Of a stretch of DNA of 5,222 nt, positions 1 through 5,222 are shown in pieces (position 1 is the stretch's first letter; every line of letters begins with the position of its first letter). The DNA comes from Pseudomonadota bacterium (GTDB lineage: Bacteria > Bdellovibrionota_B > Oligoflexia > Silvanigrellales > Silvanigrellaceae). The notes under the pieces were generated by a model. It made no database searches. It saw only the letters and a list, made by a program, of their open reading frames with translations, and was not told where the DNA came from. The stretch is from assembly GCA_027490595.1 (NCBI GenBank), contig JAIXXU010000272.1:1-5222 (forward strand). Reading direction: 5' to 3'. The translations under genes and the position numbers were made by a program.

Positions 1-450
1 AGAAAAGGAAGGAAGTTCGTGGCTATAATAAGTGGATGTTCTGGAAAAGTCAGGCAAAGAAACAAGAGCTATTTTAAAACCATTTTCTTTTAAAATACGA
101 ACACAAGATTCAAATGAATTGACTCGCTTTGGAGAAAGCCATTGGCTTGCTCCGCGATCAATGGCGTCGGCTGTTCGGAAACGCATGTTTTCTTGGGAAT
201 AAAGAAAAAATAAGTCAAGAAAGCCAAAACTATCTAAATTTCTTAAAATAGCACTAGTGTTATGGGCGTGATGTGTATTTTCAAAAATTGTGGCAACATG
301 TCTGCTTCTGTTTTGCACAACACGTTGCATTTTTTCAATTCTTGATTCTGTTAAAAATTTTTTTAGTGCTTCAAAAATTAAGCCGTTTTGAGCACGAAAT
401 TTCTCAGGGATATTGTATTTCATAGAGAAGGGCTTTTGCGTGTTTGACAT
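1..450 (-). CDS. trmH: TrmH-like tRNA (guanosine-2'-O)-methyltransferase, SpoU family, N-terminal part (runs off the left edge)
   Basis: SpoU (SPOUT-class) enzymes of this type transfer a methyl group from S-adenosylmethionine to a ribose 2'-OH; TrmH modifies G18 in the tRNA D-loop. The frame is open for 150 codons from ATG at 450 to the window edge, so the C-terminal SAM-binding knot is not visible. Residues 57-76 hold SpoU motif 1 (ENTHHAHNTSAILRNLDSFG), with N64 and R70 spaced as the conserved Asn and catalytic Arg of TrmH. Residues 92-105 (FRTADAIDRGASQW) match the TrmH segment written RTSKGADKW in homologues. A basic, partly helical stretch at residues 27-50 precedes this, as in TrmH. 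The start at 450 has only a weak upstream GGA; ATG at 423 (residue 10) is an alternative without a better ribosome site. The gene diverges from gshB. Another SpoU 2'-O-methyltransferase is possible, but the motif pattern favours TrmH. Confidence 0.85.
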   Translation of the reverse strand, partial: MSNTQKPFSMKYNIPEKFRAQNGLIFEALKKFLTESRIEKMQRVVQNRSRHVATIFENTHHAHNTSAILRNLDSFGFLDLFFLYSQENMRFRTADAIDRGASQWLSPKRVNSFESCVRILKENGFKIALVSLPDFSRTSTYYSHELPSFS

Positions 451-472
451 AGTGTATCCAGGGCATGCATAA

Positions 473-502
473 AGAATAAGCAAAGCATGATGGTTGATTC
501 AA
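473..502 (-). promoter_or_regulatory. Possible promoter for the trmH-like gene
   Basis: Reading the minus strand, TTGAAT (502-497) and TATTCT (478-473) each match the sigma-70 -35 and -10 consensus at four of six positions and are 18 bases apart. This would start transcription about 15 bases before the ATG at 450. Matches this weak are common in AT-rich DNA. The call rests mainly on the need for a promoter in the short divergent gap. Confidence 0.25.
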
Positions 503-511
503 TGTTATAAT
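503..511 (+). promoter_or_regulatory. Extended -10 promoter for gshB and the lipoprotein gene
   Basis: The sequence TGTTATAAT is a perfect extended -10 element (TG, one base, then consensus TATAAT at 506-511). No good -35 box lies 16-18 bases upstream, as is typical of extended -10 promoters. Transcription would begin near 517-519, giving a leader of about 20 bases that includes the Shine-Dalgarno-like AAGGGA (525-530) before the ATG at 539. The placement inside the divergent gap supports the call. Confidence 0.6.
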
Positions 512-538
512 GTGTTTTATTGGAAAGGGAAGTCCGAA

Positions 539-1492
539 ATGAGAAAGATTCCAAAAATTCTGTTTATCGGTGATCCTTTGGACAAATTAAAACTTTCTAG
601 CGATTCCAGCCTTGCTTTGGTGCAAGCTGCGCTCAGCTTAGGTCATGAGGTGCATTGGTGTCGAAGTGAAAATTTATCCTACTGTTCTCCAGACATTTAT
701 GCTACAAATCTTCAGAATTTTACTAGTGTTTCTTCCCTTGGTATGAAATCTACTGAAATCCTTGAGTCTAAATTTTTTGAGTATGATTTTTGCTTTATCC
801 GCAAAGACCCTCCTTTTGACGAGAGTTATAAAGATTTGTGCTGGCTTTTATCTGCTCAAAACAAGGTCAAAGTTATCAATGATCCCAAAGTACTTCTGGC
901 GTTTCACGAAAAGTGTCTGCATTGGCTTGCCTTAGAAGAGGACGTACTTTCTAGCGACGAAGTCATCCCAACTTGCTTGACTCAAAATAAAAAAATTTTA
1001 GAGCATTTTTTTTCCAAGTTTTCCAATCATCAACAATTTATTGTTAAGCCATGGTTAGGCTATGGCGGCCAAAACATAACCTTACTGAATGACAAAACTC
1101 AAGTCTTTGATTTCATGTCTTTGCAGCACGGACTTTCTTTGGTTCAGCCGTTCATAGAGAACATATCTACCGTTGGAGACAGGCGCGTTCTCATTGCCAA
1201 TGGAGACGTTGTTGGCGATTTCGTTAGGCTTCCTCAAGCTGGCTCTATCGCATCAAATTTGGCACAGGGCGGTAAAGCCGTGTTGCAGAGCATGACGCCA
1301 TCTCAAGTTCAATTGTGTGATAAAATTGCTAAATTTTTACTGCAAAAAAACATTCAATTTGCCGGATTAGATCTTATTGGAAATAAAGTCGGTGAAATTA
1401 ATGTGACTTCTCCCACAGGAATAAGGACCTATGAAGAACTTACAGGAGTTAATATTTCACTAAAAATTTATTCTTCTCTTATTTCAAAATGA
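539..1492 (+). CDS. gshB: Glutathione synthetase (ATP-grasp, bacterial GshB type)
   Basis: GshB joins gamma-glutamylcysteine and glycine using ATP, the last step of glutathione synthesis in the cytoplasm. The 317-residue product is almost the length of E. coli GshB (about 315) and shows the family's motifs in order: IRKDPPFD (87-94) in the N-terminal substrate domain, NDPKVL (114-119) and HEK (123-125), the ATP-grasp lysine and glycine-rich loop KPWLGYGG (170-177), GDRRVLI (213-219), NLAQGGKA (239-246), GLDLIG (276-281) and the metal- and substrate-binding EINVTSPTGIR (286-296). The frame opens upstream at a TTG (494), but ATG 539 is the better start: it follows AAGGGA by 8 bases, and the homologous sequence begins there. 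The extra 15 codons would also overlap the extended -10 promoter. The stop shares ATGA with the lipoprotein gene. The first gene of the pathway (gshA) is not in the window. Confidence 0.95.
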   Translation: MRKIPKILFIGDPLDKLKLSSDSSLALVQAALSLGHEVHWCRSENLSYCSPDIYATNLQNFTSVSSLGMKSTEILESKFFEYDFCFIRKDPPFDESYKDLCWLLSAQNKVKVINDPKVLLAFHEKCLHWLALEEDVLSSDEVIPTCLTQNKKILEHFFSKFSNHQQFIVKPWLGYGGQNITLLNDKTQVFDFMSLQHGLSLVQPFIENISTVGDRRVLIANGDVVGDFVRLPQAGSIASNLAQGGKAVLQSMTPSQVQLCDKIAKFLLQKNIQFAGLDLIGNKVGEINVTSPTGIRTYEELTGVNISLKIYSSLISK

Positions 1493-2202
1493 AAAAACTT
1501 ATTTCTCTTTTTTTTATTCTATCTTTTACGCTTTGCTCTTGCCAAACGTCTGGTTACTTGCAAGATAATTTTAATACAGCTAAATTTTACAAAGTTTCTC
1601 ACAAGATTTTTGATCGGTGTTTCGCTGTTCAAAAACCGCAATTTCTGGCTCAATTTCATTCTTCAGATATCCCTGCGGACTTAGAGTTTGAGGGTATTTG
1701 GAATAGCGAGTTCAATCATATGACAATGCAGGCTTTAGGCTTATTTGGTGAAGTTCTTGCGACTGTTGAGTTAAATCAGGATAAACTATCTCTTAATCAA
1801 GAGGCGGTAAGAGCTTTTCCTCTCCAGACGGAAAATGCACTTGTAACTATGATGGATTCTTTAGGTAGTGAGAATTTAAGAAAAATTTTTTGTGGGTATT
1901 TTATCTTTTCAGCAAAAGACTTTCTGAGGCATCAAACTAACCCTTATCGTTTTCGGTCAGAGACAGAAATGACGCTGAAGGGACAAAAAATAACTTGGAG
2001 AAATGAAATATTTTATCGTCCTGGAACTTCTCAAATAGAGGTAAAATCCAAAATTTTAACTGGTATATTTCGTTATACACTCCCCTATGAAGTTTTTTGG
2101 ACGGGGCATTTTGATGATCAAAGAGACACTATTGTGCCAAAAAAAATGAAGTTCAAATCGGATAATAATTTTTTTGAATTAACTATGTTATATTATGAGT
2201 AA
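1489..2202 (+). CDS. Predicted outer-membrane lipoprotein of unknown function
   Basis: The 237-residue product starts with a lipoprotein signal: MKK, a hydrophobic run (residues 4-15) and a lipobox L15-C16-S17-C18, so C18 should be lipidated after cleavage by signal peptidase II. Q19 follows; without Asp at that position, sorting to the outer membrane is likely by the E. coli rule. The mature part alternates hydrophobic and polar residues in a beta-rich pattern (about 66-105 and 160-236) around a helical middle (about 115-148), and has two further cysteines, C44 and C135, that could pair. This outline loosely recalls LolA/LolB-fold carriers or DUF3261-like lipoproteins, but I see no diagnostic motif and do not assign a family. 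The start codon overlaps the gshB stop (ATGA) and has no nearby Shine-Dalgarno, so translation probably depends on ribosomes finishing gshB. An 8-T run (1508-1515) lies in the signal-peptide region. Confidence 0.8.
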   Translation: MKKLISLFFILSFTLCSCQTSGYLQDNFNTAKFYKVSHKIFDRCFAVQKPQFLAQFHSSDIPADLEFEGIWNSEFNHMTMQALGLFGEVLATVELNQDKLSLNQEAVRAFPLQTENALVTMMDSLGSENLRKIFCGYFIFSAKDFLRHQTNPYRFRSETEMTLKGQKITWRNEIFYRPGTSQIEVKSKILTGIFRYTLPYEVFWTGHFDDQRDTIVPKKMKFKSDNNFFELTMLYYE

Positions 2203-2230
2203 AGATTATATTTTATTCTATACATTTGCA

Positions 2231-3397
2231 TCAGAAAAATGCTGAAAAACCAGTAATTTCTTGCCCAATAACTAATTTGTGGATGTGATCTGTGCCTTCA
2301 TATGTAAAAACAGATTCCAAATTGCACATGTGTCGCATAGAGTTATAGTCATTGCTTACTCCATTTGCGCCAAGAAGATCTCTAGCTAAACGAGCACAAT
2401 CCAGGGCAATTTTAGTGTTATTTTGTTTTGCCATACAAATTTGAGCTGGTTTCACTTTTTTTGATTCTTTTAGCTGAGCCAAACGAAAAGCCAGAAGGTT
2501 AGCTTTCGTGATTTCTGTTGACATATGTACAAGCTTTTCTTGAACAAGTTGAAACGAAGCTAAGGGTTTTTCAAACATGACTCTTGATTGAGTGTAGGTA
2601 AGAGCTTCTTGCAAACATTCTTCTGCAGCCCCCAGTACTCCAAAAGAAATGCCGAAACGAGCCTGATTTAAGCAGGAAAGTGCACTCTTTAATCCTAGTG
2701 TTTTAGGGAGTAAATTTTCTTCTGGTATTTTGCACGATTGAAAAAATAACGTTCCTGTTTCTGATGCCCTCAAACTAAGCTTATTTTTAATTCTTGCTAT
2801 TGAAAATCCAGGTGTTCCTTTTTCAACTAAAAATCCACGAATTCCTTCATGGGTTTTGGCCCATACAATAGCCAATTGAGAAATGGGTGCGTTAGTAATC
2901 CAGGTTTTAGAGCCATTTAAAATGAAGTGGGAGCCTTGTTTCTTGGCGTTTGTTCCCATGGCTTCTGGGTTTGAGCCAACATCAGGTTCTGTCAGGCCAA
3001 AACAGCCTATAATTTTGCCCTGGGCCATCTTTGGAAGATATTTTTCTTTTTGTTCCTCACTTCCAAACTCATGAATGGCATACATGCATAAACTTGTTTG
3101 CACGCTGGCAAAACTTCTTAGGCCACTATCGCACCGTTCAAGCTCTTTCATAATTAGCCCGTAAGAAAGACTATCCATTCCTGCGCATCCGTATCCTGAG
3201 AGATTGGCGCCAAGTAAGCCAAGTCCTCCCATGATTTCAGGCAAATCCTCTAGAAAATAGCCTGCTTCAAAACTTTCTTTGATGCGTGGTGATACATGTT
3301 TGGCAATAAAATCTTTTGCAGTTTTTCGAGCAAGGCTTTGCTCTTGGGTTAAGAATTCATCTAAGCCATAAAAATCACAGGCATTTAAACTAGCCAT
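2231..3397 (-). CDS. gcdH: Glutaryl-CoA dehydrogenase (acyl-CoA dehydrogenase family)
   Basis: GcdH is an FAD enzyme that oxidises and decarboxylates glutaryl-CoA to crotonyl-CoA in lysine and tryptophan breakdown, passing electrons to electron-transfer flavoprotein. The 388-residue product has the normal length and family signatures in order: GYGCAGMDSLSYGLI (68-82), ERCDSGLRS with E87 and R94 (87-95), GCFGLTEPDVGSN for FAD binding (131-143), SKTWITNAP (163-171), LSLRASETG (207-215), LGANGVSNDY (342-351) and TYEGT with catalytic base E367 (365-369). R94 corresponds to the arginine that holds the glutaryl carboxylate. Tyrosine before the catalytic Glu suggests the decarboxylating type. A longer start (3439) is possible, but ATG 3397 follows AAGGA by 8 bases and fits homologues. 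It overlaps the coaD stop by 8 bases, so translation is likely coupled. Other glutarate or lysine catabolism genes are not seen; another acyl-CoA substrate is less likely. Confidence 0.92.
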   Translation of the reverse strand: MASLNACDFYGLDEFLTQEQSLARKTAKDFIAKHVSPRIKESFEAGYFLEDLPEIMGGLGLLGANLSGYGCAGMDSLSYGLIMKELERCDSGLRSFASVQTSLCMYAIHEFGSEEQKEKYLPKMAQGKIIGCFGLTEPDVGSNPEAMGTNAKKQGSHFILNGSKTWITNAPISQLAIVWAKTHEGIRGFLVEKGTPGFSIARIKNKLSLRASETGTLFFQSCKIPEENLLPKTLGLKSALSCLNQARFGISFGVLGAAEECLQEALTYTQSRVMFEKPLASFQLVQEKLVHMSTEITKANLLAFRLAQLKESKKVKPAQICMAKQNNTKIALDCARLARDLLGANGVSNDYNSMRHMCNLESVFTYEGTDHIHKLVIGQEITGFSAFF

Positions 3398-4346
3398 AAG
3401 CGAGTTCCTTCTTAAGACGATTGAAGTGGTAACTGACATCTTCTTCGTAGAAAAGTTTTACTTTTGTTTTGCCTAGATTTTCAGTTAACGAAAGAATATA
3501 AGAAACAGATAATCTTTCTTCGTAAAAACTACTCATATCTTTATCTAAACCGTAGCATAAAATTGCCCACAGTTCGTTTACCTCGCGTTCAGGGTATTTT
3601 TTATAATCAAAAATTTGTTTTTTTAATTCATGACCTTTGGAATTAATGAATTTATCTACAGCTTTTTCTAAAATAGATGTTGATGCCTCACTTACACTTG
3701 GAAATTTTAGGTATAAATTTGTAAATAATATTTGGAGACAGTCTGAAAGATCTTTGGCATTTAAATTAAAGGGGCCTGCCTCAAAGCGAAACTTAGAACA
3801 AATTTCGATGAGGTCAAAAATTTGTCCTAAAAATCGAGACCAATTTAACATTAGTGATTGAGAAATAAAGGGCGTGCCAACAAACTTAACGTGTTTTTTT
3901 CCAACCACAGTTTTCACATAGGTTGACGAACAGTGAAGAAGGTTAGGGGGGCACATAATCGCCCATGTTTGTAAATTAGACTCAATAGCTTGGTTTGCGA
4001 AATATAAGTTAAATTCAGCTTCAAAATCAGAGGTCGATCTTAAACCTCTCACCAAGTAGGAAATGCCATTTTCTCTTGCATAATCAGCAATAAGGCCATC
4101 GTGTGAGGTGACAACGACTCGATTGTCTAAGAGAAAAGGTGGAGCAAACGACCACCAATCATTTAAGGGGTCAATGGCGTGCGCTATGACTCTTGCTCGA
4201 ATGGCTGGTTTGAGGAGAGATTTTTTTGAAGGATTTGTTGCGGATACAATATGAACTCTGTCAAATACCTCGAGAGCTGTATTTAGAACAAACTGATGAC
4301 CAAAGGTCCATGGATCAAAGGAGCCCGCGTAAATAACTTGTTTCAT
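3390..4346 (-). CDS. coaD: Phosphopantetheine adenylyltransferase (CoaD) with a long C-terminal extension of unknown function
   Basis: CoaD transfers AMP from ATP to 4'-phosphopantetheine to give dephospho-CoA, the penultimate step of coenzyme A synthesis. The N-terminal part (about 1-162) is a recognisable CoaD: AGSFDPWTFGH (7-17) with the T/HxGH nucleotidyl-transferase motif, NPSKK (38-42), DGLIADYARENG (83-94), the VRGLRSTSDFEAEFN segment (99-113), and CSSTYVK (139-145) in place of the usual ISSSLVK. Bacterial CoaD normally ends near 160 residues; this product has 318. Residues 163-318 are leucine-rich and look mostly helical, without a domain I recognise; the frame has no gap or shift, so this is a real extension or fusion. 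A small insertion with a WWSFAPP stretch lies at 64-70. ATG 4346 follows AGGA by 7 bases. The RelA/SpoT-like gene ends 19 bases upstream and gcdH overlaps downstream. Confidence 0.9.
   Translation of the reverse strand: MKQVIYAGSFDPWTFGHQFVLNTALEVFDRVHIVSATNPSKKSLLKPAIRARVIAHAIDPLNDWWSFAPPFLLDNRVVVTSHDGLIADYARENGISYLVRGLRSTSDFEAEFNLYFANQAIESNLQTWAIMCPPNLLHCSSTYVKTVVGKKHVKFVGTPFISQSLMLNWSRFLGQIFDLIEICSKFRFEAGPFNLNAKDLSDCLQILFTNLYLKFPSVSEASTSILEKAVDKFINSKGHELKKQIFDYKKYPEREVNELWAILCYGLDKDMSSFYEERLSVSYILSLTENLGKTKVKLFYEEDVSYHFNRLKKELAYG
3406..3412 (-). promoter_or_regulatory. Shine-Dalgarno that fixes the gcdH start, inside coaD
   Basis: On the minus strand AGAAGGA lies 8 bases before ATG 3397 and inside the last codons of coaD. 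It selects this start over the upstream ATG at 3439. The overlap sequence ATGGCTAG contains both the gcdH start and the coaD stop. Confidence 0.8.
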
Positions 4347-4353
4347 ATTGATT

Positions 4354-4357
4354 TCCT
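4354..4357 (-). promoter_or_regulatory. Shine-Dalgarno of coaD
   Basis: AGGA on the minus strand is 7 bases before the coaD ATG, in the 19-base gap after the preceding stop. With no room for a promoter and terminator there, coaD is probably co-transcribed with the gene upstream. Confidence 0.7.
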
Positions 4358-4365
4358 AATTGTAT

Positions 4366-5222
4366 TTATCGTTCCCACTTCTTGTCATCGAAATTAATTA
4401 GACTAAGCAAAACTCGATTTCTTACGGCTTTTAGTTGATTCGCCTTGTATTTTTCATGGGATGCTTTTCCAAATTTTGCTTGAGCGTAACTTTCTTTGTC
4501 CATAATTTGAATTTCGATTGGAAAATAGTTGGTGTATTGTTCTGGGATTACTGAGCCAATCCATGGCTCTTGGCGATAAGAACCTGTGTATCTTTTTAGA
4601 TGACTAACGAGAGACTCCAGGACAACATAAGCGGGATTTGTGCTGCGAATTAAATGCCTCACTGTAATTTGTAATGAGCGGTAGTGCTCACTTGTAAAAT
4701 AATTTGCTTTTTTTAGCTGCTCAGAGAACAGGTCCATTTTCCAATGAATTTGAGCACTCATTTTTTCAAATTGGTTTTGTGTCAGTGTTCCTGAAGATTG
4801 AAGTTCCTTCAAGAAGGTGAGAATTTTTTTTGGCTGTTTGATTGAGAATAAAGAGTTTTTTGTTCTTGCCGAGACAACTTGATGGGGAATGATAACATCT
4901 GAGTCAATGAGAAGTTTTAAGAGTATAGGAAGGTCAGAGGTTTTTTTCACGACCATTCTAACCCCTAAATAGTCGAAAACTTCATCAAGAATGCTATCGG
5001 GTTTATGCAATAGCTTCATGATGATACTTGTTCTTGTTTTAGATTCTTTCCACTCAATAACCTCAAGTGGTAATGAGATATTATTAAACTGAATTAAGGG
5101 TTTATTTTCATTTACAATTAAATCTTTAATTTTTTTAAATATTTGTTCTCTGGCTTCATTAAGGGTATGAATTTTTCCACTATATTGAATATTTGCTAGT
5201 GCATACATTACTTTTAGCACTG
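4366..5222 (-). CDS. RelA/SpoT nucleotidyltransferase-domain-like protein, divergent (5' end probably outside the window)
   Basis: RelA/SpoT synthetase domains move pyrophosphate from ATP to GDP or GTP to make the alarmone (p)ppGpp. Counting from the GTG at 5220, the visible 284 residues keep the domain's framework: K61, S67 and K69 in the first loop (KTRTSIIMKLL), DYLGVRMVV (83-91) for the usual DLLAIRVI strand with its metal-binding Asp, HYRSLQITV (179-187) for GYxSLHxxV, IEIQI (235-239) with the catalytic-type Glu236, and AKFGKASHEKYK (248-259) for AEYGIAAHWLYK. Differences: the usual RxKS arginine position appears to be Glu, the His after YRSL is Gln, and D83 and Y180 are about 50 residues farther apart than usual. 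No HD hydrolase, TGS or ACT domain is visible. The frame is open to the window edge and the GTG lacks a Shine-Dalgarno, so I treat the start as missing. It may belong to an uncharacterised deltaproteobacterial family (I vaguely recall TIGR04552; not verified). Activity is uncertain. Confidence 0.7.
   Translation of the reverse strand, partial: VLKVMYALANIQYSGKIHTLNEAREQIFKKIKDLIVNENKPLIQFNNISLPLEVIEWKESKTRTSIIMKLLHKPDSILDEVFDYLGVRMVVKKTSDLPILLKLLIDSDVIIPHQVVSARTKNSLFSIKQPKKILTFLKELQSSGTLTQNQFEKMSAQIHWKMDLFSEQLKKANYFTSEHYRSLQITVRHLIRSTNPAYVVLESLVSHLKRYTGSYRQEPWIGSVIPEQYTNYFPIEIQIMDKESYAQAKFGKASHEKYKANQLKAVRNRVLLSLINFDDKKWER

Noticed and set aside
463..489. CATGC...GCATG inverted repeat in the divergent gap as an operator
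   Set aside because: The arms are 5 bases with a long spacer, as expected by chance, and no regulator gene lies nearby.
494..538. TTG-initiated N-terminal extension of gshB
   Set aside because: It would start upstream of the likely transcription start and lacks a ribosome site; GshB homology begins at the ATG at 539.
1006..1515. 8-T runs in gshB (1006-1013) and in the lipoprotein signal peptide (1508-1515) as phase-variation tracts
   Set aside because: Runs of this length are common in AT-rich genomes; both frames are intact and gshB is an unlikely target for phase variation.
2228..2242. GCAT...ATGC inverted repeat at the convergent junction as a terminator
   Set aside because: The stem is only 4 base pairs, AT-biased, overlaps the gcdH stop codon and has no proper T tract; it would not be stable.
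2883..3074. Plus-strand open frame opposite gcdH
   Set aside because: It lies wholly antisense to a well-supported gene, and its sequence resembles no protein I know.
3464..3861. Two plus-strand open frames opposite the coaD extension
   Set aside because: They are antisense to an intact minus-strand frame, overlap each other and have no family features. I considered whether they undermine the CoaD extension, but the coaD frame is continuous and ends in a coupled overlap with gcdH.

Overview
This AT-rich window (roughly 35-40% G+C by eye) is densely packed bacterial chromosome. It holds six protein-coding genes; the two outermost ones run off the ends. I see no rRNA, tRNA, CRISPR array, insertion sequence or prophage gene. 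A GshB-type glutathione synthetase and a lipobox lipoprotein point to a Gram-negative host. Low G+C, a decarboxylating-type glutaryl-CoA dehydrogenase and a RelA/SpoT-like protein of unusual build would fit Bdellovibrionota or another former deltaproteobacterial lineage, but that placement is an inference.

Layout: (1) 1-450, minus strand: the first 150 residues of a TrmH/SpoU-type tRNA 2'-O-ribose methyltransferase. (2) 451-538: a short divergent intergenic region with a perfect extended -10 promoter (TGTTATAAT) reading right. (3) 539-2202, plus strand: gshB followed by a small lipoprotein of unknown function; stop and start overlap as ATGA. (4) 2203-2230: a 28-base convergent gap without a convincing terminator. 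(5) 2231-5222, minus strand: three co-directional genes, transcribed right to left: a RelA/SpoT-nucleotidyltransferase-like protein (5' end outside the window), a coaD whose product has an extra C-terminal region of about 155 residues, and a glutaryl-CoA dehydrogenase gene that overlaps the end of coaD by 8 bases.

How they may work together: the minus-strand cluster joins the penultimate step of coenzyme A synthesis (coaD) to an enzyme that uses a CoA thioester (gcdH), behind a gene whose product resembles an alarmone synthetase but lacks some hallmark residues. The plus-strand pair joins the last step of glutathione synthesis to an envelope lipoprotein. The least ordinary items are the long C-terminal extension on CoaD and the divergent RelA/SpoT-like protein, followed by their tight operon with gcdH. 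No defence system, mobile element or other clearly new multi-gene system is visible.
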